Assembly: GCA_902558895.1 (NCBI GenBank)
Contig: CACEFS010000009.1
Span: 1 to 44,548, forward strand
Origin: an uncultured Prochlorococcus sp.
Lineage (GTDB): Bacteria; Cyanobacteriota; Cyanobacteriia; PCC-6307; Cyanobiaceae
Direction of reading: 5' to 3'
DNA length: 44,548 bases
Made by a program: the position numbers and the translations under genes. The stretch's first letter is position 1. Each line of letters begins with the position of its first letter. Under the pieces are notes generated by a model. The model was not told where the DNA came from. It did not search any database and saw only the letters and a program-made list of their open reading frames with translations. Shown in pieces: positions 25,679-35,371 of this stretch.

Positions 25679-25775
25679 TATCAATAAACTTAGTCTTAAT
25701 GGAAAAATTTATTTGTAATTTCTGGAAAAATAATTAATAAAAGATAATCTTAAGTTAGGTTATAAATTTTTACTT

Positions 25776-26384
25776 TTGATAAAATCAAAAAACTCAGAAA
25801 GGAAGATAACTAATCATCTTCAACAAGATGTGATAAAAATATCTGGCAAGACAATTTTTATTAATCCTTTTTTGTATTGGAGGAGGTTTGACGAAAATAC
25901 TAATAGATGGCTTCGTGAACTTGGTCAAATGTCGGAGGAGCAAATTCAAGCTAATAGGAATCGTTTTTATCCAGAACTAGAGTGGATTGATTTAAGTAAT
26001 GAGCAAAAACTTATTAAAGATGGAACTGTTGAGATGTTTTTAAAAACTATTGAATTGATAAGTACATTTCACCCTTATCTTAGTTCTGGGCAGTTATTAG
26101 AAGTTGAGAGAAAAATGGCGATTATAAAAAAGATACCTTTTGAAAAGTGGGTTACAAAATCTTTCGCCAAAAAAGCTAGATTATTAGAAAATGAAAAAAG
26201 AAAATTTCAAAGAGAACGGTTTTTGAGTAGCTGGAGAGAGTGGTTCATTCTGGAAAATACTCAGCAAGCTATTTTGCCATTGATCGTGACGATATTTATT
26301 GCATCATTCATTGGCTGGTCTTTAGGAATATCTAAAAATAGTTGTAATCCTTATTTTGAACAAAACTTAGATCAAATAAAATAA
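25776..26384 (+). CDS. hypothetical protein with C-terminal membrane anchor
   Basis: This is a 202-residue ORF from a TTG; no ATG close by keeps the conserved-looking I-F-I-N-P-F-L-Y-W-R-R-F segment (~residues 29-40). The middle is charged and helical with many E/K/R. A single hydrophobic segment (ILPLIVTIFIASFIGWSLGI, ~168-187) near the C terminus predicts a tail-anchored or single-pass membrane protein with most of its mass on one side. I do not recognise a family. It lies between the nuclease gene and mrdA on the same strand. A link to cell-envelope work is only suggested by position. Confidence 0.7.
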   Translation: MIKSKNSERKITNHLQQDVIKISGKTIFINPFLYWRRFDENTNRWLRELGQMSEEQIQANRNRFYPELEWIDLSNEQKLIKDGTVEMFLKTIELISTFHPYLSSGQLLEVERKMAIIKKIPFEKWVTKSFAKKARLLENEKRKFQRERFLSSWREWFILENTQQAILPLIVTIFIASFIGWSLGISKNSCNPYFEQNLDQIK

Positions 26385-26461
26385 TTTGTTTATGATATTT
26401 CTCGGATATTTAGCTTAATATTATTTTGAAAAAATAAATTCTTTTATTTAAGATTGGATTA

Positions 26462-26629
26462 ATGAATCTTGAAAGCGTAAGTTTTATGAGTGAAAAATTG
26501 CCTTCAAATAAATTTGAAAATGATGATTCTAATCTGAATACTGAAGATAATGATTATAAAAATTTAATCACTAAACTTAAAGATATAAGCAATACTATTT
26601 TTTTATTGGGAAAAACTACATCTATATAA
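26462..26629 (+). CDS. small acidic hypothetical protein
   Basis: A 55-codon ATG frame gives a protein beginning M-N-L-E-S-V-S-F-M-S-E-K, with an acidic Asp/Asn/Glu-rich middle and an amphipathic C-terminal stretch (LITKLKDISNTIFLLG). It fills the 256-base gap before mrdA and ends 11 bases before the mrdA start, so it could be cotranscribed with it. An in-frame ATG at codon 9 is an alternative start. No family is recognised and it may be spurious in AT-rich DNA, although the acidic composition differs from random frames here. Confidence 0.45.
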   Translation: MNLESVSFMSEKLPSNKFENDDSNLNTEDNDYKNLITKLKDISNTIFLLGKTTSI

Positions 26630-26640
26630 ATTTATTATTT

Positions 26641-28431
26641 TTGAAGAAGAGTAATCCTAACAAAAAACGTATTTCATTAAAAAGACAACCATTAGTCTTA
26701 CTAATTTTTTCTTCTATAACTTTTTCATTAATTTTATTAAGGTTAATTTTTTTACAACTATTAAATTATGAATCATTTAAAAAAATGTCTGATGAGAACA
26801 GAATTAGACTTATTCCTTCTCAACCAACACGCGGCAGAATACTGGATAAAAATGGTTATGTTTTAGCAAATAGCAGAGTTAAATATTCATTGATAATAAA
26901 GCCTCAATCTGTAAAAGAAAGTAATTGGGAAAAACATAAATCAAGTCTTTCTGATTTGTTAAATCTTGATAGTAATTTAATTCAAAAAGAATATTCGTAT
27001 GGCAAAAAAAATCAAAAACTTTCAGTAACTATTCTTGATGATTTAAACGCTGATCAATTAATAAAATTTAAGGAAAATGAAGATAATTTATTCAGTTTTG
27101 AAATAGCGACGAAATTAATTAGAAATTATCCTTATAAATCTCTTGCTGCTCATGTAATTGGTTATACTCAGCCAATAACTGAATCAGAATATAAATTTTT
27201 ATCTAAGAAGGGTTATAAATTAAATGACTTAATAGGGAGAACTGGAATTGAATATGTATATGAAGATTTTATTAGAGGTGAATGGGGAGGAGAAATGGTT
27301 GAAGTAAATTCTTTAGGTCAATTTCAAAGATCATTGGGTATAAAACCTCCAAAACAGGGTAATGATATTGAATTAACTATTGATATGAATTTGCAATTAG
27401 TTGCAGAGGAAGTACTGAAAGAAAAAAAAGCTGGAGCGATAATAGTTATGGATCCAAGAGATGGTGCAATAAGAGCAATGGCAAGTAAACCTACCTTTGA
27501 TTTGAATTTTTTCTCAAAAGATTTTAAACCTAAGAGAGAATATAATATGCTTTTTAATTCTGATGAAAAACCCCTTTTTAATAGAGCATTAAATGCTTAT
27601 GATCCTGGAAGTGTTTGGAAAATTGTAACTGCTTTAGCTGGCTTAGAAAGTGGAAAATTTCCTATTGATACTATGCTAGAAACAAAATCATGTATTACTT
27701 ATGGTAGTCAATGTTTTAGAGAACATAATGATTTAGGCTTTGGGGTAATAGGTTTTGAAGATGCTTTAAGGGTTTCAAGTAATACTTTTTTTTATCAAGT
27801 CGGATATGGTGTAGGCGTTGATGAAATTTATGAAGTTTCAAGAAAGTTAGGTTTCAATTCTTTATCTGGAATTGAGATTTCTGAACAAGAGAATAAGGGC
27901 TTGGTAGCGAATAGTCAATGGGCTAAGGATGGTAGAGGATGGGGTGAACCAGGAAGAACTCCATGGGTTCCCGAAGATATTGCAAGTATGTCTATTGGAC
28001 AATTTGTAGTTCAAGTAACTCCAATTCAAATAGCTAGGGCATATGCAGCCATTGCTAATGGGGGTTTTCTGGTTACTCCCCACTTAACTAAAAAACATGG
28101 AGAAAGTCTTTTAGATAAAAAACGTATTCTAATTGATATTGATCAAAAAAATATTCAATTGATAAAAAGTGGCCTTAGGAAAGTAGTTGAGTCTGGAACG
28201 GGGGTATCAATTAACTATGGAGTTGCAAATTTACCTCCAGTGTCAGGCAAAACAGGAACTGCTGAAGATGGTGAAGGTGGATTAGATCACGCTTGGTTCG
28301 TTTGCTTTACTCCCTCTGATAAAAGTGAATTACTTGTAGTTGCTTTTGCGCAAAATACTCCTGGAGGGGGATCTGTTCATGCACTACCTATGGCTAGAGA
28401 AATTTTGAAAGTTTGGAATGAAAAAGAATGA
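26641..28431 (+). CDS. mrdA: penicillin-binding protein 2, class B transpeptidase
   Basis: PBP2 crosslinks peptidoglycan during elongation. The 596-residue protein has an N-terminal membrane anchor (~residues 17-36), a PBP dimerisation domain with RGRILDKNGYVLA, and a transpeptidase domain with the three active-site motifs: S324-V-W-K327, S379-S-N381 and K537-T-G. The motif NDLIGRTGIEYVYE matches PBP2/MrdA better than FtsI. A TTG start at 26641 is used because it precedes a basic stretch and then the anchor. A neighbouring RodA is not in the window. Confidence 0.93.
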   Translation: MKKSNPNKKRISLKRQPLVLLIFSSITFSLILLRLIFLQLLNYESFKKMSDENRIRLIPSQPTRGRILDKNGYVLANSRVKYSLIIKPQSVKESNWEKHKSSLSDLLNLDSNLIQKEYSYGKKNQKLSVTILDDLNADQLIKFKENEDNLFSFEIATKLIRNYPYKSLAAHVIGYTQPITESEYKFLSKKGYKLNDLIGRTGIEYVYEDFIRGEWGGEMVEVNSLGQFQRSLGIKPPKQGNDIELTIDMNLQLVAEEVLKEKKAGAIIVMDPRDGAIRAMASKPTFDLNFFSKDFKPKREYNMLFNSDEKPLFNRALNAYDPGSVWKIVTALAGLESGKFPIDTMLETKSCITYGSQCFREHNDLGFGVIGFEDALRVSSNTFFYQVGYGVGVDEIYEVSRKLGFNSLSGIEISEQENKGLVANSQWAKDGRGWGEPGRTPWVPEDIASMSIGQFVVQVTPIQIARAYAAIANGGFLVTPHLTKKHGESLLDKKRILIDIDQKNIQLIKSGLRKVVESGTGVSINYGVANLPPVSGKTGTAEDGEGGLDHAWFVCFTPSDKSELLVVAFAQNTPGGGSVHALPMAREILKVWNEKE

Positions 28432-28453
28432 AATTTTATTAGGTTTTAAATGT

Positions 28454-28978
28454 TTATGTTTTTAATTTTCTCATTTGTAAAAGTCTCTCAATAATATCTT
28501 CAATGGTTTTTGTATCTATAGGTTTACTATATGAGGACAAAAGTTGTCTCCCTAATACTTGACTTCCTAAATGCACTAATTGAATACGTAATGAGGTCAG
28601 CAGTTCTAACCCTATGCCACCAGAAAATGTTGCAATTGCAATCGGTTGACCATTAAATAACTTCCTAAAGTCATCTCCCGAAATAGACAGCCATGCTATG
28701 AAGTTGGAGAGAATGGGAGGTATAGATCCATTATATTCAGGCGCACATATCACCCACCTTTCAATCTTGAAAAGCTTTTCTTTTAATTCTTTTATTTCAT
28801 TTGGAATATGTTCTTTGCCGTGTATTCTTGGATTAAATAATGGAATATCAAGAGTGGTAAGATCTAAAATTTCAGAACTTATTTTAAGTTCATTACTTTT
28901 TTCAAGAAATTTTTCAGAAAGTTCTAAATTTTTTCCACAACTAGCCGTAATGATTATTAGATCTTTTGTTTGAGTCAT
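28454..28978 (-). CDS. NADPH-dependent FMN reductase-family flavoprotein
   Basis: The 174 residues have the flavodoxin-like fold of the FMN_red family: a variant phosphate loop T-A-S-C-G-K-N-L near the N terminus, and C-A-P-E-Y-N-G-S-I-P-P-I-L-S-N-F-I-A-W-L, the signature of NAD(P)H:FMN/quinone reductases such as ChrR and YieF. It lies 17 bases downstream of flv1 on the same strand. Because flavodiiron proteins need reduced flavin chemistry, a functional link is possible, but the Flv proteins here already carry their own flavin reductase domain. The substrate (free FMN, quinone or other) is unknown. Confidence 0.86.
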   Translation of the reverse strand: MTQTKDLIIITASCGKNLELSEKFLEKSNELKISSEILDLTTLDIPLFNPRIHGKEHIPNEIKELKEKLFKIERWVICAPEYNGSIPPILSNFIAWLSISGDDFRKLFNGQPIAIATFSGGIGLELLTSLRIQLVHLGSQVLGRQLLSSYSKPIDTKTIEDIIERLLQMRKLKT

Positions 28979-28995
28979 AAATTAGATAAATAAAT

Positions 28996-30798
28996 TTAAT
29001 AGTTAGCGCCTGTTTTGCGGTGATGAACTGCCGTTAGACTATCGGATTTTAATATATTACCGTGTAGTACTTCGGCATAAATTACCCAATGATCTCCACA
29101 TTCCATTCTCTCTTTAACAGAAGCATCTAACCATGCGAGCGATTCAGGTATGATTATCTGTTCATTAGGAGTTAATTCAATATTTAAACCTTCAAATCTA
29201 TCTTCTCCAGGTGCAAAGGGCTTTGTAAATCTTTTTAAAGGTTCTTTAAAATCTTTTTCACTTAGAATATTTAATGCGAATGAATCTCCTATTTGCAGAA
29301 GAGACTCTACCGATCTATCTTTTGCTACTGCAATACTTAACCCAGGCGGAGAAAAACTTGCTTGACTAACCCAAGACGCAAGCATAGCTCCTTTAATATT
29401 ATTCTCATCTTTGCCTTTAGATGCTGTCAGGACACAAAGTGAACCAATTACTCTTCCAAGAGCTTGTAGCTTTGGATCTGTTTTACTTGTAATCATTCCA
29501 GTATCTGATTTTCTGGGTTTTTTGTTTGCTTTTTTTATAATTTTTCTTCCAAAGTGAGTTCCTATTTCTTCTAACTCTTTAATCTTTGGTTTATTTGGAC
29601 TGAATTTAATTCTTATAGGGTTAAAACTAAACTTAAAACCACCGTCTTTTAATTTTGTTTCAAGTAAATCTATAGCTTCGCCGCTCCAACCAAAACTGCC
29701 AAAAATTCCTACTGGCTTATCTCTATTACCCTCTGCTAACAATGTTCCTAGTGCACTAACTATTGGAGTTGGGGCGTGACCACCCAAGGTGGGTGAGCCT
29801 ATTAAATATCCATCAGCATTTTGAATAGATTTTACAAGTACATCATTAGGTGTAAATTCACAATTAATGCTTTCAACTTCTACAGAGGTTCTATTTATCC
29901 CTTTAGCCAATGCATCGCCTATTGAGGCTGTATTTCCATATGCACTTGCATATATAAGAGCAATCTTAGGATTATTTATTGAAAGATTCTCTCCCCATCT
30001 AATATAGTCATTTAAAAAGCTTTTTAAGCTATATTCGATCGCGGGACCATGTAATGGGGCAATAGTTTTAATGTCATAATCTGCAATTTTTTCAGTTATT
30101 GATACTACTTGGTTACTCATCGGTGCCATCAAGCAATCATAAAAATGTTTCCTATCAATTTCTGTACTAACTCGATTTTTTTCAGACCAATATTTAGATG
30201 CAATATGTGCAGAGAAAATTTTTTCACTAAGAAGTATTTCTTGATTACGTTCATATATTATGAGTCCACCAGGCCAACGTGCTGTTGGAATAGGAATTAA
30301 CTCTAGTGAAATATTATCTAATTCTAAATTAAGTTCTTTTTTGATTATCTTTATTTCAGGTAATTGAATTTCAATAAAGTTTTCTAAGGTAGGATTTCTT
30401 TGATTCCAAAGTTCGCTAATAAGTTTATAACCGGGATTAGAGCAAGTAATAGTTGTATTTTGAAATTGGGTACTTATATGTTTTAAAGTTTCAATAATTT
30501 GAGGATTAATATGACCAGAAATGAAGTTGATTTTATCTAATTTAAATTGATCGCAAAACCTAGAAATTACTTTATTAAATGAATTTAAATATTGTTTTTC
30601 AGGTGGATGAATAATAAAAAGTTCCTCATGACTTTTAATGAAAAAAGTATTAAAAGAGGTTCCTTTTTCGAGGTTAAATTCAAGTTCAAATCTTTCTTTA
30701 TTTTGGTCTAGGAATCTTACACAAGAAAAATTATCGGTAATTGCAAATTCTAAGAAGTTTTGATTTTCTGCAAGTAAGCCTATATTAATATCTGACAT
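28996..30798 (-). CDS. flv1: flavodiiron protein, class A (Flv1-like), altered metal site
   Basis: Cyanobacterial Flv1/Flv3 pairs pass electrons from photosystem I to O2 (Mehler-like reaction) as a safety valve. The 600 residues comprise a metallo-beta-lactamase-like domain (1-~260), a flavodoxin domain (~277-420, IALIYASAYGNTASIGDAL) and a C-terminal flavin reductase domain (~440-600, M-L-A-S-W-V-S-Q-A-S-F-S-P-P). The iron ligands seen in its partner are replaced: the H-x-E-x-D-H motif reads G-H-I-N-P-Q, H-W-P-D reads R-W-P-G, and C-D reads L-S-E. This is the class A pattern, so it probably binds no diiron and works with Flv3. It lies 16 bases downstream of flv3. Confidence 0.92.
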   Translation of the reverse strand: MSDINIGLLAENQNFLEFAITDNFSCVRFLDQNKERFELEFNLEKGTSFNTFFIKSHEELFIIHPPEKQYLNSFNKVISRFCDQFKLDKINFISGHINPQIIETLKHISTQFQNTTITCSNPGYKLISELWNQRNPTLENFIEIQLPEIKIIKKELNLELDNISLELIPIPTARWPGGLIIYERNQEILLSEKIFSAHIASKYWSEKNRVSTEIDRKHFYDCLMAPMSNQVVSITEKIADYDIKTIAPLHGPAIEYSLKSFLNDYIRWGENLSINNPKIALIYASAYGNTASIGDALAKGINRTSVEVESINCEFTPNDVLVKSIQNADGYLIGSPTLGGHAPTPIVSALGTLLAEGNRDKPVGIFGSFGWSGEAIDLLETKLKDGGFKFSFNPIRIKFSPNKPKIKELEEIGTHFGRKIIKKANKKPRKSDTGMITSKTDPKLQALGRVIGSLCVLTASKGKDENNIKGAMLASWVSQASFSPPGLSIAVAKDRSVESLLQIGDSFALNILSEKDFKEPLKRFTKPFAPGEDRFEGLNIELTPNEQIIIPESLAWLDASVKERMECGDHWVIYAEVLHGNILKSDSLTAVHHRKTGANY

Positions 30799-30814
30799 TT
30801 TAAAGACTTATTTT

Positions 30815-32590
30815 CTAATAGTGATTAGCAACTTTTCTGTGATGAACTGCTGTCTTGCATGATAAGTCAGAAACATTACCATTTTCAACAATTCCGTAAA
30901 TTATCCAATGGTCTGGGGTCTCCAGTCTGGAACTAACTTTACAATCTAAAAAGGCGAGTGAATCTGAGAGAACTGGTCCTCCTTCAGCGATGTTGCTAAT
31001 TACATCTACATCTGCAAATCTATCCGCTCCGGGGGCAAATCTTTTTAAAAAATGTCTGAACATTTTTTGATAGTTATCGTCTCTCAAGATATTCACAACA
31101 AAACCTTTTCCAACTTGCATATATGATTCAATAGCTCTATCTTTTGCTACTGCAACTGTAATTCCTGGTGGAGAAAAGCTTGCTTGACTAACCCAACTTG
31201 CGACCATTGCACTTTGTCTAAATGTCGAACCTACCCCTTGGCTTGCTGTAACAACATATAATCCTCCACTTAATCTACCTAACGCTTTATCTAAATTTGA
31301 ATCAAGGCTCTTCATAGAGGCAATATTCTTCTTTTTATTGATCAATTGACCCAAGTCAGTTCCAGCTTCTTCGAATTGTTGATAAACAATGGGATCTGGA
31401 ATATTTTTAACTCTTAAAGGGGAGAAAGCTTCTTTTTGACCAAGTTCTCTTAATTTATTTGCTAAGGAATCTATTGGTTCATCATTTCCGCCGAATGCAT
31501 CATAGACAGCAGTAAATTGTTTTGGTTTTAGCGCTGCAAATAAAGTACCAAGAGATTCTTTTAATTCATTATCTGAGTCAACTGACCATGTGGGAATAAC
31601 TACTGCTTTTGAGGCGGAAATTAAACTTGTTAATTCTTGTGAGTCAGAAGATCTTAAATCAATTAACTGAACCTGTGCATCTGCTTTACTTATTCCATGA
31701 GATATCGCTTGACTTAGTCGATCACAATAACCATAGTCGCTTATATAGCAGACTGACACAAAATCAATACCTTTGCTTTTATTGCTACTCCATTCTAGAT
31801 ATTTTCCTTTCCAAAAATTGACCTGATTATGGAGCAAAGGCCCATGTCCAACAGCGATTGTTTTTAATTCAGGTAGCTTATCTATTCTTTTAATTGCCTG
31901 CAGAACGCTTCTAGCGTTTGGACCCATAAGACAATCGTAATAAAAACGGAAATCATCGTATATTTCTTTTTGATCAGTGTCAAAAAATTCTTCAGAACAA
32001 TAATGAAGTCCAAATGCATCGCACGTATATAGAACATGTGTGCTGTGATCATATGAAAATATGGTATCAGGCCAATGTAAATTTGGTGCACTTATAAATT
32101 CAATATTATGTTCTAGACCGCTATTAGGATTTGTTCCAAGATTTAAAAACTCTCCACTCTTAACCTCGAGACGCTTAAAGGGAATATGTATTTGTTCTTC
32201 AATAAATTTAAGGGCTAATTTTGATCCAACTACTATGATATTTTGATTTAATTCTAAAAGATTACCTATTAAACCAGAATGATCAGGTTCTGTATGGCTC
32301 GTAATTAAAAAATCGACTTCTTGTGGATTTACCTTTTTCAGTAATTCTTCAAACCATAATTCTTCGAACTTTGCGTGACTAGTATCAATAATTGCAAGTT
32401 TCTCGCCTTTAATAATAAAACTATTGTAAGTAGTTCCATTTCTTAAACCAAATTCAATATCAAATCTACTGCGATCCCAATCCAAAGATCTTATAGCACA
32501 AGAATCATCAGCAAAATTTTGAGATTGAACCGTCAACTTGTTATTAGTTTGAGCCAATTTAGAATTACTTGTCTGGGCAGAGGTTATCAT
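30815..32590 (-). CDS. flv3: flavodiiron protein, class B (Flv3-like), canonical diiron site
   Basis: This is the partner of the preceding Flv1-like gene, with the same three-domain layout in 591 residues: beta-lactamase-like diiron domain, flavodoxin domain (VCYISDYGYCDRLS) and flavin reductase domain. Ligand motifs are intact: T-S-H-T-E-P-D-H-S-G, L-H-W-P-D-T, T-C-D-A-F-G and V-G-H-G-P. These are the class B features. The N-terminal ~25 residues are polar and could be replaced by a later start, but the ATG at 32590 is in good context. It is first in a leftward flv3-flv1-FMN reductase run and diverges from alaS. Confidence 0.93.
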   Translation of the reverse strand: MITSAQTSNSKLAQTNNKLTVQSQNFADDSCAIRSLDWDRSRFDIEFGLRNGTTYNSFIIKGEKLAIIDTSHAKFEELWFEELLKKVNPQEVDFLITSHTEPDHSGLIGNLLELNQNIIVVGSKLALKFIEEQIHIPFKRLEVKSGEFLNLGTNPNSGLEHNIEFISAPNLHWPDTIFSYDHSTHVLYTCDAFGLHYCSEEFFDTDQKEIYDDFRFYYDCLMGPNARSVLQAIKRIDKLPELKTIAVGHGPLLHNQVNFWKGKYLEWSSNKSKGIDFVSVCYISDYGYCDRLSQAISHGISKADAQVQLIDLRSSDSQELTSLISASKAVVIPTWSVDSDNELKESLGTLFAALKPKQFTAVYDAFGGNDEPIDSLANKLRELGQKEAFSPLRVKNIPDPIVYQQFEEAGTDLGQLINKKKNIASMKSLDSNLDKALGRLSGGLYVVTASQGVGSTFRQSAMVASWVSQASFSPPGITVAVAKDRAIESYMQVGKGFVVNILRDDNYQKMFRHFLKRFAPGADRFADVDVISNIAEGGPVLSDSLAFLDCKVSSRLETPDHWIIYGIVENGNVSDLSCKTAVHHRKVANHY

Positions 32591-32710
32591 AGAATAATTA
32601 ACTTTATAAATTAACTTTAGTTATATAGAATATAAATTCGCGTGATTCTTTTTGCGAAAAAACCGAAATTACGCTTTTTCTTAAATTTTTAATCTTCTTA
32701 TTTTGGATAA

Positions 32711-35371
32711 ATGACATCTCAACTAATTAAAAAAATAGTTACTGGAGATGAGATAAGAAATGCTTTTTTAAAATTTTACAGTGAAAAGTTACATAAAATC
32801 ATTCCAAGCGCATCTTTGATTCCAGATGACCCTACGGTTATGCTAACAATTGCTGGAATGCTACCTTTTAAACCAGTTTTTTTAGGTTTAAAAGAAAGAC
32901 CATCAAAAAGGGCTACATCCAGCCAAAAGTGCATCAGAACAAACGATATAGAAAACGTTGGAGTTACAGCTAGACATCACACTTTTTTTGAAATGCTTGG
33001 TAATTTCTCTTTTGGAGATTATTTTAAACGAGAGGCTATTCAATGGGCTTGGGAATTAGTTACTAATATTTATCAACTTTCTATTGAAAATATAATTGTC
33101 AGTGTTTTTCACGAAGACGAAGAGTCTGCAAAAATTTGGAGGGATGAAATTGGAATTCATCCAGATAGGATAGTGAAACTAGGAGAGGAAGATAATTTTT
33201 GGTCATCTGGCAAAACAGGTCCATGTGGGCCTTGTTCAGAACTTTATTATGATTTTCATCCTGAAAAGGGTCTACAGAATATTGATTTAGAAGATGGAGA
33301 TCGTTTTATTGAATTTTATAATCTTGTTTTTATGCAATATAATCGTGATCCTAATGGCAAATTGACAGATTTAAAATTTAAAAATATTGATACAGGAATG
33401 GGTCTTGAAAGGATGGCTCAAATACTACAAAAAAAGCAAAATAATTATGAGACAGATTTAATTTTTCCTATTATTCAAAAAATTTGTGAGATTGCAAATA
33501 TTGATTATTTTTCTTCAGATGATAAAAACAAAATTTCTTTAAAAATTATTGGGGATCATACAAGAGCTGTTATTCATTTAATTTCTGATGGAGTAGCAGC
33601 AAGTAATCTCGGTAGGGGGTATATATTAAGAAGGCTGATTAGAAGAATGGTCAGACATGGCAGATTATTAGGTATAACAAATGAATTTTTACCTCATATT
33701 GCTACTGTCGGGATCAATTTAATGCAAAATAATTATCCTGATTTAAAAAATAATAATGATTTAATTTTGAATGAGATAAAAATTGAAGAAATAAGATTTA
33801 GGGAAACTCTTGAAAGAGGAGAGAAATTATTAGATGAGTTAATTTCTTCAGGGCAGAAATTAATTTCTGGTTTTAAAGCTTTTGAACTTTATGATACTTA
33901 TGGATTTCCTCTAGAACTTACTGTAGAAATTGCTGAAGAAAATAGTATCAGTGTGGATGTAAAGGGTTTTGAAGAAGAAATGAATGCACAAAAAGAGAGA
34001 GCTAAAGCTGCTTCAAGTAATATTGATTTGACATTAGAGGGATCATTAGAGCGAGAAATAGATCTTTTTAACAAAACTGTTTTTAATGGTTATAATTCAC
34101 TCCTTTCGGAAGCTGAAATAAAGGGTATATTTTTGGATTCAACATTAGTTAAGCAAGCAAGTGAAGGTCAGAAAGTTTTAATTGTTCTTGATCAGACAAC
34201 TTTTTATGGAGAATCTGGTGGGCAAGTTGGTGATATTGGAACGATATTTTCAAAAGATGTTGAGGTTTTGGTTGATAATGTTATGCGAAAGAAAAATGTT
34301 TTTTTACATTATGGAACGATCAAAAAAGGAATATTATCTATTGGACAAAAGGTTAAGACTAATGTTAGCTCCTCTAATAGAGCTAAGGCCGCTGCAAATC
34401 ATACAGCTACTCATTTATTACAATCTGCACTTAAATCAGTTGTTAATGAAAGTGTTGGACAAAAAGGTTCATTAGTAGCCTTTAATAAATTACGATTTGA
34501 CTTTAATTCCTCTAATCCTATTACTAAAGATCAAATTTCTAAGATTGAGACTTTAGTTAAGTCTTGGATTATGGAAAATCATGCTTTAGAAATAAAAAAT
34601 ATGTCTAAGAGTGAGGCTCTTGAAAAGGGTGCAGTCGCCATGTTTGGAGAAAAATATGATGACGAAGTTCGCGTTGTTAATGTACCAGGAGTTTCAATGG
34701 AACTTTGTGGTGGCACACATGTTAAAACTACATCTGAATTAGTTTCTTTCAAAATAATTAGTGAGGAAGGAATCTCAGCTGGAGTCAGAAGAATCGAAGC
34801 ATTATCAGGCCAATCAGCATTAGACTATTTCAGTGATAGAAATGCTTTAGTAAATCAACTAAGTGATTTGTTAAAAGCAAATCCTAATCAACTGTTTGAA
34901 AGGGTTAATAATTTGCAAGCAGAGCTTATTAATAAGAATAAAGAGATACAAAAAATGAAAGATGAAATTGCATATTTTAAATACTCTTCTATAAAATCAT
35001 CCGCAGAAAAAGTAAATTCTTTTTCAATTTTAGTAAATCAGATTGATGGCTTAGATGGGAATTCTTTGCAATCTGCAGCCCTTAATTTAACTTCTCATTT
35101 GGGTAATAAAGCAATAGTGATTCTCGGGGGAATACCAAATCCAGAAAATAGAAAGTTGTTATTTGTAGTTTCTTTAGGGGATGATGTAGTAAAAATAGGA
35201 TTGCATGCAGGTAAATTAATTAATGAGATTGCGAGAATTTGTTCTGGAGGAGGAGGAGGAAAGCCTAACTTTGCTCAAGCAGGTGCTAAAGATATTAATA
35301 AGTTAAATGATGCTCTGAATTATTCTAAAAATTATTTGCAAAAAACATTAGTTAGTTATTCTGATAAATAA
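32711..35371 (+). CDS. alaS: alanyl-tRNA synthetase
   Basis: AlaRS charges tRNA-Ala. The 886-residue protein has the class II catalytic core at the N terminus ([17 protein letters not shown]), the editing domain with [12 protein letters not shown] and C-G-G-T-H-V, and the C-Ala region ending with [13 protein letters not shown]. The length is normal. Its 3' end overlaps the convergent speA end by 16 bases. Confidence 0.98.
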   Translation: MTSQLIKKIVTGDEIRNAFLKFYSEKLHKIIPSASLIPDDPTVMLTIAGMLPFKPVFLGLKERPSKRATSSQKCIRTNDIENVGVTARHHTFFEMLGNFSFGDYFKREAIQWAWELVTNIYQLSIENIIVSVFHEDEESAKIWRDEIGIHPDRIVKLGEEDNFWSSGKTGPCGPCSELYYDFHPEKGLQNIDLEDGDRFIEFYNLVFMQYNRDPNGKLTDLKFKNIDTGMGLERMAQILQKKQNNYETDLIFPIIQKICEIANIDYFSSDDKNKISLKIIGDHTRAVIHLISDGVAASNLGRGYILRRLIRRMVRHGRLLGITNEFLPHIATVGINLMQNNYPDLKNNNDLILNEIKIEEIRFRETLERGEKLLDELISSGQKLISGFKAFELYDTYGFPLELTVEIAEENSISVDVKGFEEEMNAQKERAKAASSNIDLTLEGSLEREIDLFNKTVFNGYNSLLSEAEIKGIFLDSTLVKQASEGQKVLIVLDQTTFYGESGGQVGDIGTIFSKDVEVLVDNVMRKKNVFLHYGTIKKGILSIGQKVKTNVSSSNRAKAAANHTATHLLQSALKSVVNESVGQKGSLVAFNKLRFDFNSSNPITKDQISKIETLVKSWIMENHALEIKNMSKSEALEKGAVAMFGEKYDDEVRVVNVPGVSMELCGGTHVKTTSELVSFKIISEEGISAGVRRIEALSGQSALDYFSDRNALVNQLSDLLKANPNQLFERVNNLQAELINKNKEIQKMKDEIAYFKYSSIKSSAEKVNSFSILVNQIDGLDGNSLQSAALNLTSHLGNKAIVILGGIPNPENRKLLFVVSLGDDVVKIGLHAGKLINEIARICSGGGGGKPNFAQAGAKDINKLNDALNYSKNYLQKTLVSYSDK

